Positions 13,390 to 25,560 of a DNA stretch of 64,000 nt are shown one piece after another (within the stretch, counting starts at the first letter, position 1; every line of letters begins with the position of its first letter). The DNA comes from Tetrahymena thermophila SB210 (taxonomy: Eukaryota > Ciliophora > Oligohymenophorea > Hymenostomatida > Tetrahymenidae). Location of the stretch: the NCBI RefSeq assembly GCF_000189635.1, contig NW_002476212.1, positions 372,001 through 436,000 of the forward strand, in the 5' to 3' direction. Made by a program: the position numbers and the translations under genes. The notes under the pieces were generated by a model. It was not told the DNA's origin, did not search any database, and saw only the letters and a program-made list of their open reading frames with translations.

Positions 13390-15115
13390 TCTTAGCAAAT
13401 AATTTAATTAGATATTAGTTAAAAATCTGATACAAACAAACAATATTATTTTTTAAAATTATATCTTTTTGTTTCGTAATATTACAATCACTTCATACCA
13501 AATTTGAGTCTTTTATATCATCTTTAGAGGTTTTTATTGAACCATCTATCAATAATTAAAAAGCCAATCAACTAACATAAATAAGGGATTTCAATATTAA
13601 TTTTATCTTTTAAAAGACATTTTAGTTTTAAATCTTTACTTTACAGAATTTGTATATTTTTTAATAGAAATTTTGAAGTCTTTTGTAAGAAATTAAGAAA
13701 TTTTGTGTCAAGTTGAAAAAAATGTTTGTAAGAATGTAAATCGCAATGAGTTAAATCTCTAATCAGGACAAAACTAAATAAATTAAAAATTTTAATATAA
13801 AAATCTAATTATTTCTTTTTAATCATTGATTATGTATATTTTTAATTATCTTATACAAAAACACACTTGCTTATGCACTCCAAAATTAACCACATTTTTA
13901 TTTGAGAAATCAAAAGAATATATCTACTGTACTTACACTTTATATAATTACACCTTGATTAAGCATCAATCGCAAACCTTTAATTTTAAAAAGTAAAGAA
14001 TTATTAAATTTTATAGCTATCAAATGTAAATAAGAATTTTTTAATGGCTTTTACATATTTATTTATTTTTAACATTTGAATAAAATCCAAGATTTAATGT
14101 AACATATTATTAATATTTTCTCTTTAACTTTTTTACAAAAAAATTGCAAAATTCAAATATAATTGTTAATTTTTTACAATCATATTAATTGAGAACAAAT
14201 AACAACAATTACATTTAAATTTATTAGAGCATTTTAATATAATTTATTATTAGGGGTATGATGGATATTAATTTTTTATTATAAATAGAATATTTTAGAA
14301 AAGACAGCAAGAAAGAAAGCAATAATTTTAGCCTAGTAGCATGCTTTAAAAAATAATATCATTTACAAATTACACTTGCAGCAAAGCTTAAATAAAAAGG
14401 GGTGACCTATAAATAAATGGTTACCTCTAGAGAAAAAATAATTCGATAACAGTACAAAAAGGTTAAAATCTATTTGAAAAATTTGTAATTCAGTGAGCGA
14501 GAAGTGAAGTGAAATTATATTAAATTTTAATTTAATTATATAAATATCAAATAATTTAGAGATTTTAAACTCAAAAAATAGATTAAAATGTTTTTATAAA
14601 ATCCTAAATAACATTAAAAATCAAAAAAATATTAAAAATTATCTAACTAAAAATTAAACTATTATCATCATATTACTTATTCTTTCAAAATATAAATTTA
14701 AGCCTAAGACAGTACAAACTTATTATTATTTCTTAAATTTATATTTTAATATTCAATGATATTTATTTTTAAGTGCTAAAAAAAACTAAATTCACATAAA
14801 ATATATTTTTAAGTATACAAAAATAAATTTAAATTTTAAATTTATATTTTTTTAAAAATTATCAAATTTTTATTTAACAATTAATTAAAACTATTGAGAA
14901 TTAATTCAAACTTTTTTGTAAAATTTTTTAATATTGTTTTTATAATTTAAATTATATTTGGGCTAAATTACAGAATATCAATATCATTTTTTTGATCATT
15001 TTAATAGACAAAGTGGTTTTCTGAATATTTTTTAATACTTAAATTTTGTAACTCTAATTTGAAATTATATATTTAGAACTAATATGTAATTTAAATTTAC
15101 AGGTAATTAGATATT
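13390..15115. other. Intergenic, ribokinase promoter side
   Basis: Very AT-rich. One short imperfect hairpin (GGGGTGACC / GGTTACCTC) lies near 14400-14430. No gene recognised; the stretch just right of 13389 should carry the ribokinase promoter. Confidence 0.45.
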
Positions 15116-16927
15116 TCAATTATTTTTATTTTCATTATTGTTGTTATTATTATTAACGCTTTCTTGAGGAGGTTCTGCAGCCTTTTGAACGGGAGGAGGA
15201 ATTCTAGTAAGTAATTTTTTAATATTGGTATCTAAAACATCCCTCTCCTTTTTAGAAATAGGAGCAGTATCTAAATTTTTAAGAGTGGGAATAATAGCAA
15301 TAATAAATTATCTAAAACCAGGAATCGATTCAACAGGATTTCCATGAATAGTCAAAGAAATTAAAGGAGATTTTATCTTTTAGATTTCTCTTAAATCTTT
15401 AATGTAATTGCAGTGGAGATATAAAATCTTCAAATTAGGGAAGTGACTAAAATCCTGATATTTTTATATTATTTTAAAAATAACTCATTTAAACTAAATA
15501 AAGTTTTACATATTGCAGTGCCTGAAGATAGTTATGAGATAAATCTAAAAAGCCTAAATTGACACAATCAAACATTATCGAATCTATAATTGGGAAAAAC
15601 TTATCAATAGACCTAGTTAAATAAAATATTTTTAACTTGTTTAACGTACTAATTAAATAACAATTTCATTCAAATTTTAAATATTTTTCTTTAAACTAAG
15701 TTAAATAATCAATAAAATAACCACTAAAAAAAATGATTATCAAAGAATTTAGCTACTAAAAGAATTAAAAAGTGAAGAAGTCCAGAATAATATTTTTTAA
15801 TTAATTTTTTGAGTATTAAAAACTTACAATTAATTGAAAATAAAATAAATTTTTTTACCTTATTTTATTATATCCAAGCACTAAAGATCTACATAATATG
15901 CTAACTTTTTTTAGTGCTTTTTATGATTGAGTCTTTTACTCTTCTACAGTTTTACCACCAACAGTCTATTTAAAAGTTTAAAATAAGAATTTATTTATAT
16001 AATCATAAAGATTTAATAACAAAACAAATATTTTATTTAATAAATATTAAAATAAATACTTTATTAATTTTTCAATTAAAATATTGCTTAGATTTTATTT
16101 TAACTAATAAATTTATTTAAAATTTATAATAGATATTTTTTTACTTTAGTAACACCATTGGTCATAGGAACGTGATTATTAACTATAATATTTTATGCAG
16201 TATTAGATGGTATAACTCTTATTACTTCAGGTTCTTTACGTTCTTGCTTTTTGTTTTCTTCTTTTTTATCTTTAACCTATTTTTCTCCTTCTTCTCCTTC
16301 TTTATTTTCTTCATTTTCTTTTTCTTCTTTCTCATTTTCTTCGCCATCCTTTTTACTTTATTCGTCATCTATCATTTATTATTAAAATTTATTAATAAAA
16401 AACTTTTTCATTTGCTTATCATCTCTTTCTAGGTTCTTTATTTAAGTAGAAAATAGACAGAAAAATATTATTTTAGTTAAATTCTCATAAATTAGCTACC
16501 TCCAAATTTTTTATCCTCTTCAACAACAGCTTAATTTTCTGTAGCGGTGTGTTTTTTCTTTCCACTATTTGGATCTATGGTTTTCAACTCTAAAAATATT
16601 ACAAAGATTATTTAAATACTTATAGAATCATAAAGCTAGCAATAAAGTTACCTGCTAAATCTTATATATTTTTGAATGAAAAATCTAAAACATTATTTTT
16701 TTTGGTTTTATCTTCAAGTTTATTAGCATCAACGCTAGTTGAATTAGCTCCATTATTTTAATTATTTAATGTTTATGTTGCTCCTTTAACTGTAATAGTT
16801 TTCTTCTCTACTTTGCCTTTATCTTAAAATAGACTATTAAATGGAAAGCTGCTTGATTTTTAAGATTACTTTAATTCACTGCTGAAGCTTTCATATCGTT
16901 TGTTGCATACTACTTTGTAACGGCCAT
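15116..16927 (-). CDS. LRRC51: LRRC51-like leucine-rich-repeat protein (frame break in exon 1)
   Basis: Six exons (16927-16652, 16589-16500, 16368-16145, 15965-15859, 15612-15510, 15454-15116), about 379 aa ending TGA 15116-15118. Conserved order matches vertebrate LRRC51: an N-terminal LDFSFKNIQDL block, then LRRs SLVLGYNKI, LGFLDLSHN, LKILYLHCN and LISLTIHGNP, then the cap GFRQFIIAIIPTL and a basic tail with KKERDVL. A Glu/Lys-rich insert of about 70 residues in exon 3 is not in the animal protein. LRRC51 homologues are found largely in ciliated organisms; the role here is inferred. The ATG frame (MAVTKQYA) and the conserved frame differ by one base: they join only if the A5 run at 16857-16861 were A6, which also restores phase 1 at the splice. 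This is probably an assembly indel, or a disrupted start. Confidence 0.85.
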
Positions 16928-17423
16928 GATTAATTAATTAATTGATCAACTTTTTTATATTGCACTAAATGACTTTTAAGACTTTTAAAGTTAATTAATA
17001 ATTAGCTAATAAATAATAAATAATCAATTTTTATATTAATAATTCTAAAAGAAGTTTTATTTCATTAATATCATTAATGCATAAAAATTAATTAATTAAT
17101 ATAAAAACAAAATATTCCATTAATTAATTAATCAAAAAGGTTAACAAATATAAAATACTTTGCAAATTGTTAATTTTTAATCATAAATTTGTAAATAAAT
17201 ATAAAGCCAATCAACTACAAAATTAATAATTTGATGAAATTTTACTTTGTAAATAAAATAGGGAGTGAATACTTTTATAAATAATTACAATTTAAATATT
17301 ATTTTTAAATTTTTAAAGTACACTCTTTTATATTTATTAAGTTTAAATTGAAATTTACTCAAATTATTCTCAACACTAATTCTACTAATTTTATGCTTAA
17401 GAAAAAATATGACAAAAGGCCAT
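16928..17423. other. Intergenic, probable LRRC51 upstream region
   Basis: AT-rich with several AATTAATTAATT runs, lying between the LRRC51-like start and the stop of the next gene on the same strand. No coding evidence; a reverse-strand ORF at 17285-17491 only partly overlaps the real gene beyond it. Confidence 0.4.
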
Positions 17424-17759
17424 TCATTTTTTTTCAGAAGTAGGAATATAGCGAGAAAAATCTTCATTCTTATCTTGGTTATTGCTACCAAATAATATTT
17501 TATTTTATGAAGTTTTTGAGGATATAATTAAAGGGTTTTTGTTTTATTAATTTGAGGATTGTTGTTGCTTTTAAACTAAATTTTCAATCATTTATTGCAT
17601 CGACCATTCTTTTTTGTTAATATCTTCTGTAAAAGTTGATTTTTCTTTCGAAGCTTCTGGCTTTTTTTCGAATTCACCATCTATTACATCCTAAACGAAC
17701 CTAAGATTCTTTAATGAAGTTGGCAATTCAACCTCTTTTTTTTTTTACCCTTAACTCAT
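17424..17759 (-). CDS. Small charged protein, 111 aa, unrecognised
   Basis: A single-exon ciliate-code frame from ATG at 17759 to TGA at 17424-17426. It begins with a lysine run and then reads PTSLKNLRFVQDVIDGEF, followed by an acidic/basic helical stretch ending EWSMQQMIENL, a Gln/Asn-rich segment and a short polar tail. Composition and codon use are clearly coding. The LKNLRFVQ start faintly recalls M-phase phosphoprotein 6-type exosome cofactors, but the similarity is too short to trust. The start is divergent from the membrane-protein gene at 18141, so 17760-18140 likely serves both. Confidence 0.6.
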
Positions 17760-18140
17760 ATTTAACTTTTTAATGCTACAAAAGTATATATTTAATTTTT
17801 TAAGATAAATTCGACTATTATAGATATTAATAATCACTCTTAGCAATTTATAATTAATAATTATCAAATAATTTGATGAGTAAATTTCATCAAAAACATA
17901 AAAATATTCTAGAGACTCTATTTTATTTATTTAACAAACAAATGCATTTTATGTTGTAGTAGATTTCTTATGAGAAATAATTAGATATATTATATTATAT
18001 TTTATGATATTGCTTTGATCAATTTGGGTTTAGATGAATTGTAAAACGAAATCTAAATCATATTTAACTCTTAATTTTTATAAAATAAAAGATAATTTAA
18101 AAAAAATAAGATAAGAAAAATTAGCTAAACAAAAAAATAA
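17760..18140. promoter_or_regulatory. Divergent intergenic region (putative shared promoter)
   Basis: 381 bp between two divergently transcribed starts. Extremely AT-rich; I see no specific motif beyond A/T runs. The promoter role is inferred from position alone. Confidence 0.35.
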
Positions 18141-19646
18141 ATGGTTGAAGAAGAATTTAAGAAATAAGATTTTATAAAATAATTTCTTTTAACTTTAAAT
18201 TATTACATTGTAATATTTTTGTTAATCTCATATGATAGTGATGGACATTCTACTGCATTTTGGACATTTTTAGTTGTTTTTTCTCTAGATAGGCTTTATA
18301 GAACAATTGATAGCATGATGCTTTTTAGCTTTGTAAATGGGTGTTATGGGTTATTGAAAGGAATTTTACTTAATATTGTATGCTTTGATTATAGTATAGG
18401 CATAGATCTTTTTTATGATGATTTATCTTTTGATTAGGATTTATTTTTTACTAATTTAAGCTTTGTTTCTCATCTCATAAATTACATTCCTCTTTCTTTT
18501 AATTTAGGGATAATATTTGATAGCTAACAAAATAAGTTGATCTATGTTGTATCTACTTTATATGCCCTAATCCTAATAGTTTATTTTGATTTTATTAAGT
18601 TTGATAAATAAATGCTAAAAATAAAGGATCATATAACTTTATTTACTAAAATTTAATTTATAGTGGTTAGCTTAAGTAAGAAATTATGTTATTACTTAAC
18701 CATCTCTAGCTTAAATTATAAAATTTAAAACTTTTTTTTGATATTTAATGGCTTAAATTTCTTGCTTAACCTAAAATATAGCTCTTTCATTAATATAAAT
18801 AAATTTTTCTCTTCTGCCTTATAAATTAACTTCTTCCCTTGCAAATATCATCTTAAAAACTTAAATGAAAGTTCTTAGCAACATATATTTGCTAGCTTTT
18901 ATTAAAGAATAACCTTGCTAATTTTATTTTTTTTGGATATGATTTTGGTAAACTCCTAAAGATAAATTTATAGAACTCTTCAAATTATTACTCTTTTATT
19001 ATTTTGGTCAGATACATTTTATTGCATTAAGAATTTTATTGTATATTTGAAATATGGACCTTACTATATTACAAGGTAGGTAAGCTTAAATGATAGAAAA
19101 GATTTAGCTTTTTTATAAAATTACTTGTTTAAAAAAACACTAACATAGAAGATTTGCTTAGATTTTAAAACTGATGAGTTAGACATAGAAATTACAAATG
19201 AATTCAAATATCTATTAAAATCTTAACTAAAAAAGAAAGATTTAACATTGAAAGTCTTTCTGAAAAAACAAGATAGTAAAATATTAATTACCGATATCTA
19301 AAAAATAAATTCAAGCTTTAAAATTTATTTAGTTAAATAATTTATGATAAAAAGCATTTGTATCTTAAATGAAGTTTTAAATAGTTATATTCCTGACAAT
19401 AACAACAAATAAAAAACTCTTTTTGATATTATAGTAGATTCCAGAAAATAAGAAATTTTTTTATAAAAAAATATAATAGAGTAGCTAAATTATTATTACC
19501 CTAGAACTATTTAGATCAATTCTTTTCAACCAAATATTTTTATTAATTTTTAATGCATAATAAATACTTATTTAGTATTTTATAAGTATGTTAAGTAGTT
19601 TGCTCCTGTAAATCATTGTGCAATTATATATGATTTATATGATTGA
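18141..19646 (+). CDS. Multi-pass membrane protein, 501 aa, unrecognised
   Basis: One uninterrupted ciliate-code frame from ATG 18141 to TGA 19644-19646. The first ~270 residues are strongly hydrophobic, with several likely transmembrane segments: YYIVIFLLI (about 21-30), TAFWTFLVVFSL (about 38-50), LLKGILLNIV, LIYVVSTLYALILIVYF and LLILFFLDMILV. The remainder is a Lys/Asp-rich, probably soluble, domain. It contains many TAA/TAG glutamine codons, so the standard-code ORF at 18219-18437 is just a slice of it. I recognise no family; ciliate genomes hold many such lineage-specific membrane proteins. An ATTT microsatellite lies just downstream. Confidence 0.75.
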
Positions 19647-19702
19647 ATTTTAGTAAAATAAAATAATTAAACAAAAATAATTTATTTTATTTGTTTATTT
19701 GC

Positions 19703-19753
<51 letters not shown>
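19703..19753 (+). repeat. (ATTT)n microsatellite
   Basis: About 13 near-perfect copies of TTAT/ATTT, flanked by a looser TTTA-rich stretch from about 19676. It sits in the short gap between the membrane-protein gene and the tandem duplication. Confidence 0.9.
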
Positions 19754-19896
19754 CTTGTTTAATTTTCTTAAATTCAATTTGAAATTTTAAAATTGTAATT
19801 ATGTTTTTAATTTTATATAAGAAAACTAACTACTTAAAATAACAAAGAATAAATGACATAACTAACTATTAAGTAATAAAGAGAATTTTATATTTT

Positions 19897-21368
19897 TCAA
19901 TTCCAATTATTATGTTATTTTATCATTTCATATGCAAATTAAACTTTTTATAATTTATATCTTTATAATTTCTTTAATCCAATTTGTGGATATTTGTCAG
20001 GATGTTACTCTTTCACATACTGTTTATATTTTTTTTCTACTTCTTCCTTCGTATATTTTTGTTAATTAAATTTTTTATATTCTTCAAGTCCAAGATCCTT
20101 TTCACATTCTTCAATAAGCTTTTTCTCACTTAGCATAGAATTTTACATATATGAATCAGCAACAAAACTTAAAATTGTTCCTACAATTATTCCTAAAAGA
20201 GACCCTACAAAAGTTCCAATTACAGGTACTATGCATGATCCAACGATTGATCCTCCTATTGCACTCGCTGTAGTTAATCCTATATTAGAGAATGTTTTGA
20301 TACCTAAACTTTTAAACTATTTAATAAGCATTTCCTTTGCTATTTATCTTTATCCTTCATCTTTATTTTCTTTTTTAAATTTATAATATTTTTTAAGTAG
20401 GACAACAGCTTCAAAAGCAGCCACTCCTGTAGCTACTACTAAACCACCCCAAATTGTTGCACCTTTTGCGATATTTAACACAGTAACAGCTTCTTTTATA
20501 CCAATTCTAGCTATACCATTCAGCATAATACCTTTAAAAATAGAAGCAAATATTTAAGATATAAATTTAATTTATTTAAATATTAATTTTTAATTGATTG
20601 TTGATAAAATATATTTTATTAAATAAAAAAAATTATTTTAAAAATCTTTAATTTTACAAGCATTTAAATTTAAATATTGGGAGTAAAATTAAGCATTTTT
20701 ATTTTAAATAAAATGCGAAATTTATTATGAAAAATAAATAAATAAGTTAATTAATTAAAAAATAAATAAATACCTAATTCATGAGTTTCTGCTTATTTAT
20801 TTTGAAGTTACACAAGAGCTCTAATTCCTTATTAATTATTTTCTAATTCATTTTAAATCTCATTTGTTAAATTATTATTGCTTTAATCATCCTCACCCTC
20901 AAGCTCTTAAGCTAATAATTATTACTTTTTAACTACTTAATTATATTCTTCTTCATTTAATATTTCACTTTTGGTACTTTTGGTGAATGGAAAGAAAGCT
21001 TAAGTCACATCTAAAGAGTTTGAATTATACAATTAATCTAAACTATCGTAACTTTAAGTTTACTGAGAAATACTTTAATTATTATCATTAAGTTTTTAAT
21101 ATTACTAGTAACCACTTAAATGAAAGTTCTTCAACTTTTAATATTAAGACACACTCCTTTAATCATTTTAGCGCTCAAATATGATTTCACATATTTCAGA
21201 TTATTAATACTTTAAGTATTCATAATAATCATAATGATCTTATTCAAGCTCAGATAAAAGTTAATTAATTTGAGTAATTTTAACTTTTATCAAATTTATG
21301 TCTTTATTATTATTATAATCGTCGTGAAGACCTTGAATTAGATCACTTATTTTTTCGTTTATTTACAT
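19897..21368 (-). CDS. Glycine-zipper/J-domain protein, copy 1 (409 aa)
   Basis: Two exons (21368-20774 and 20531-19897) join in phase 1. Residues 1-198 are polar, rich in Gln, Asn and acidic residues, and look disordered or coiled. Residues about 199-245 hold one hydrophobic stretch (GGLVVATGVAAF). Residues about 280-320 are glycine-spaced (IGGSIVGSC, IGTFVGSLLGIIVG), like a glycine zipper that packs membrane helices. The C-terminus (about 350-405) is J-domain-like: KEEVEKKYKQYVKE, the HPD tripeptide at 375-377 and a helix-III-like QKVQFAYEMIKQ. HPD is what stimulates Hsp70 ATPase in J proteins, so a membrane-associated Hsp70 co-chaperone is plausible. Helix I is weak. Its tandem paralogue lies upstream at 22825-24261. 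The splice acceptor is AAAG rather than TAG in both copies. Confidence 0.8.
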
Positions 21369-22002
21369 TTTTTTTAAATTTGTTTTTTTATTTATTTTTA
21401 TTATTATTATTTATTATCAAATAATTTCAAATTTTTTTATTTTTATATTAGTTTTTAACTTAGTAAATATTATATAACAAAAAGGCTATATATTTTTTAA
21501 GAAATGCAATAATTTCTCATATAAAAAGTAGTGTTTATTTTTAGGAATATCATATGATAATAAAGATATATTATTGCTATATTCAGACTTGTAATAAAAA
21601 TATTATTTTACCTTATTTTTACATCTACTTAATTATACTTACAAGTAAACCAAATATCATCTGAAATAATAATTTATTTTTACATAAAAAATGAGAAATA
21701 TTTCTTGAAGATCAAAACAAGATTGAAAAAATATTTTTAAACAAGATACCTCATCTAACTTGCTAACTTAGTTTATTTATACGAGAAATTAGTTTAATTA
21801 TTGATATAAATGAATAATTCTTGAAACCTGATAATTGAATAAAAATCAAAATTAAAGGAGTTCAAGGAAAATTAAAGTTTACCCAATCTAATTAATGTTA
21901 ATAATTTATATTTTAAATAATTTCAAAATGCTTATTTTCTCTTCTAATCAATATTTTAGAATTTTTAAAATATTTTTGCTCATAAGTATCAAAGAAAGAA
22001 GT

Positions 22003-22130
22003 TACTGTAAATATTCCAGTATAAGGCGCATTCTTGAATAAGCCTGTTTTCCAAATAAGCCGCAAAAAAGCCTCAAAAAATTTTTTAATTTTCTAAAAAG
22101 GGTACGGCTTATACTAGAATAATTACGGTA
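22003..22130. mobile_element. Short terminal-inverted-repeat element (MITE- or IES-like)
   Basis: A 124-bp insertion, flanked by TA on each side, is present in duplication unit 1 and absent from the matching place in unit 2, where the site reads GAAGTTAATTTTAA. Its ends are inverted repeats of about 21 bp: the left begins CTGTAAATATTCCAGTATAAG and the right, read inward, begins CCGTAATTATTCTAGTATAAG, 17 of the first 21 matching. There is no coding capacity. TA target duplication with inverted ends is typical of Tc1/mariner-derived MITEs and of TA-bounded internal eliminated sequences in ciliates. Which of these applies cannot be told from this window. Confidence 0.75.
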
Positions 22131-22220
22131 ATTTTAAATAAAAAATTAATTATTGAAAACTCTTTTATTTTTTACATTTTAAATAAAAAACTAATTATTG
22201 AATACTCTTTTATTTTTTAC
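22131..22220. repeat. 45-bp tandem direct repeat (2 copies)
   Basis: Two head-to-tail copies, 22131-22175 and 22176-22220, differing at two positions. Unit 2 has only one equivalent copy near 24930-24970. It starts at the right edge of the inverted-repeat element. Confidence 0.85.
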
Positions 22221-22799
22221 AATTAATAGAAACATAAATTCATTATTATTATTTTCTATTTAATTAACTCTTTGCTTTTACTAAAATAGTAATATTTACA
22301 TATTTTAAGTTATAAGTCTTTGAGGCATGATTTTAATGTTTTTTCTTAAGAAATTTAAAAAAATAAATTCCTTTTTTTTATTCTTCAATAAATAAATACA
22401 ATTTTAATCTACTTATAATTTATAAAATAACATTTATATTAATATTAGAAATTAATCTCATAATAAAATTATATTTTTTGTTTATAAGCATAAAAATTTT
22501 ATTTTAAGCAGGTTACATTTCTCTTTAACTAATTTTAAATTAATAATAAATTTAATAGTTAAAAAATACAAATACTCCATCCGAAAAATTATCTTATAAA
22601 AATGTTAATTTTACAAATTATTATTTCCCACTTTACAAGGATATAAATAGTAAAAAAACTTAATAATAACTCAGAATTCTCTCATAATACTTCTAACAAT
22701 TTTCAATCTTTTATTTAAAATATTGATTGTAAAATATACCAGAATTCGAATTTCATAAAAAAATAAATATTATAAATTATTTATAATTCAAAACTATTA

Positions 22800-25560
22800 A
22801 GTAAGAAAGATAATTTTAAATTACTCAATTCCATTAATTGTGTTATTTTATCATTTCTTTTGCAAATTAAACTTTTTATAATTCATATCTTTATAGAGTC
22901 TATAAGTCCTTAAAGTTTACACTTCTATCAGGATGTAAACTTAACAATTTGAGTTTACAAGCTTATTAGAATTCCTCCTTTGTATATTTTTTTTTATTAA
23001 TTTTATAATATCTTCCAAGTCCAAGATCATTTTCACATTCTTCAATAAGCTTTTTCTCACTTAGAATATAATTTTACAAAAATGAATCAGAGACAAAACT
23101 TAAAATAGTTCCTACAATTGCTCCTAAAAGAGACCCTACAAAAGTTCCAATTCCAGGTACGCATGACCCAACAATTGATCCTCCTATTATACACCCTGTA
23201 GTTATTCCAAAAGTAGAGAATGTTTTGATACCTAAAGCTTTTAGTTATTTAATAAGGATTTCCTTTGCTATTTATCTTTATCCGTCATCTTTACATTCTT
23301 TTTTTAATTTATAATATTTTTTAAGTAGGACAACAGCTTCAACAGCAGCCACTCCTGTAGTTACTACTATAGCACTCCAACAACTTACACTTTTTGCGAT
23401 ATTTAATGCAGCAACAGTTCCTTTTATACCAATTCTGCCTACACCATTCGCCAAAATACCTTTAAAAATAGAAGCAAATAAATATTAAAAATATAAATTT
23501 AATTATTTAAAAACGGATTTTTATTTTATTGTTGATAAAATATATTGAATTAAATTAAAAAAATTATTTAAATAGATATTAAAATTTACAAGTATTTTTT
23601 AATCTTAAGAGTAAAATTAAGCATTTTTATTTTAAATAAACTGTGAAATGTATTGTGAAAAATAAATAAGCAAATTAATAAATAGAAAAATACCTAATTC
23701 ATGAGTTTCTGCTTATTTATTTTATAGTTTTATAAGAGCTGTAATTCCTTACTTATCTTTTTCTTATTCATTTTAACTCTAATCTATTAAATTATTAGAG
23801 CTTAAATCAATCTCAAAAGCTAATAATAAGTTCTCATTAACTACTTAATCTTCTCCTTTTAACATTTCAGTATTGCTTTATTTAAAAAAAGGTTAAGTAT
23901 CATCTAAACAGGTTTAACTATTCGACATTTCTAATTTTTCGTAACCTTAAGTTTACTGAGAATTACGTTTCATCTTATCTTTAAGATTTTAATAATATTA
24001 GTAACCACTTAAATGATCACTTTTCTTCTTTAGATATTAAGACACACTCCTTTAATCATTTTAGCGCTCAAAGATGAGTACACATATTTCAGATTATTAA
24101 TACTTTAAGTATTCATAATTATCATAATGATCTTATTCAAGCTCAGCTAAAAGTTAATTAATTTGAGTAATTTTCTATTTTATCTAACTTATGTCTGTAT
24201 TATTATTGTAATCGTCCTTAAGGCCTTGAATTAGAGCACTTATTTCTTCGTTGCTTTACATTTTTTTAAATTTGTATATTTAATTATTTATTATTATTAT
24301 TGATTATCAAATAATTTCAAATTTTTTTATTTTATATTAGTTTTTAACTAAGGAAATATTTATATAACAAAAAGGCATTACACATTTTGAGAAATGCAAT
24401 AATTGCTTACATAAAAAGTAGTAATTAATATATTGAAATGTTTATGTTTAGGAATATCATATGATAATAAAGATATATTATTGCTTTTTTCAGATTTGTA
24501 GTACAAATATTATTTTACCTTATTTTTACATCTACTTAATTATACTTACAAATAAACCAAATATAGTCTGAAATAATAATTTTTACATAAAAAATGCGAA
24601 ATATTTCTTGAAGATCAAAATGAGATTTAAAAAACATTTTTGTACAAGTTACCTTGCCTAACTTACTTAGTTAGTTAGTTTGTTTGCTTATAAGAGAAAA
24701 TAATTATAAAATTATTGAAAAAAACCAATAATACTTGAATGATTTTCAAAATATGAGAATTGAATAAAAATCTAAATTAGAGGAATAGTAGGAAAATTAA
24801 ATTTCTCCCAATCAAATTAAGTTAATCATAGATTTTTTAAGATAATTTCAAAATAATTGCTTTCTCCTCTAATATATGTTACTATTTTTTTAATGTTTTT
24901 GCTCATAGATATTAAAGAAAGAAGTTAATTTTAACTAAAAAACTATTTATTGAATACTCTTTTATTTCTTGCGATTAATGGAAACATAAATCCATTATTA
25001 ATATTTTCTATTAAATTAATTCATTGCTTTTACTAAAATAAAAATATTTACCATATTTCAAGTTATAAGTCTTTGAGGCATGATTTCAAAGTTTTTTCTT
25101 AAGAAATTTAATAAAATAATTTTGTTTTATTTTTCAATAAATACAATTTTAATCTACTTATAATTTATTAAATAAAATTTATATTAATATTAGAAATAAA
25201 TTTCATAATAAAATTATATTTTTTATTTGTAAGCATACAAGTATTGTTTTAAGCAGGCTAAATTTCTACTTTAACTAATTTTAAATTAAAAATAAATTTA
25301 ATAGTTAAAAAATACAAATACTCCATCCGAAAAATTCAATAATAAAAATGTTAATTTTATAAATTATATTATTTTCCACTATTACAAAAGATATAAATAA
25401 TAAAAAAAACATAAAAGTAAATAACTCAAAATTTTTTCATAATATTTCTAACAATTTTCAATCTTTTATTTAAAATATTTATAGTAAAATATACCAGATT
25501 AGAATTTCATAAAAAAATTAAATATTATAAATTATTTATAAATCAAATACAAAATAGTTA
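22800..25560. repeat. Tandem duplication unit 2 (~2.75 kb)
   Basis: Direct repeat of unit 1 containing the second J-domain paralogue. Similarity ends near the shared string ATATACCAGA with TTCATAAAAAAAT (about 25490-25515) and the A/T run after it. The non-coding parts still align well by eye, so the duplication is not ancient. Confidence 0.85.
22825..24261 (-). CDS. Glycine-zipper/J-domain protein, copy 2 (400 aa)
   Basis: Two exons (24261-23694 and 23459-22825) with the same phase, the same AAAG acceptor and an exon 2 of the same length as copy 1. The polar N-terminal half has diverged and is 9 residues shorter, while the membrane half keeps the glycine spacing (IGGSIVGSC, IGTFVGSLLGAIVG). 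HPD is retained at 365-367, but the preceding helix II has changed (QQACKLKLLSL) to resemble a canonical J domain more closely. Both reading frames are intact, so both copies are probably expressed. Function as for copy 1: a putative membrane-associated Hsp70 co-chaperone, inferred from HPD only. No close family is recognised. Confidence 0.8.

Larger units (their letters stand above)
19860..22800. repeat. Tandem duplication unit 1 (~2.9 kb)
   Basis: Gene and flanks match unit 2 (22800-25560) over almost the full length. The match extends beyond the coding region: shared intergenic strings include the block around GAGGCATGATTT (22325 and 25076) and the TCCATCCGAAAAAT motif (22577 and 25322). 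Unit boundaries are approximate. Unit 1 carries two extra pieces, a 124-bp inverted-repeat element and a 45-bp tandem duplication. Confidence 0.85.
21369..22824. other. Intergenic between the two J-domain paralogues
   Basis: Upstream region of copy 1 and downstream region of copy 2. Contains the inverted-repeat element at 22003-22130 and an adjacent 45-bp direct duplication. Otherwise AT-rich with no gene seen. Confidence 0.6.

Noticed and set aside
15660-15800. Additional LRR-like exon in the LRRC51 gene
   Set aside because: An open frame there looks LRR-like, but the flanking exons join directly in phase (KIR to SID) and match the conserved spacing without it, so it is intron.
16172-16432. 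Plus-strand Phe-rich ORF
   Set aside because: Antisense to the Glu/Lys-rich exon 3 of the LRRC51-like gene; poly-Phe is just the complement of GAA/AAA codons.
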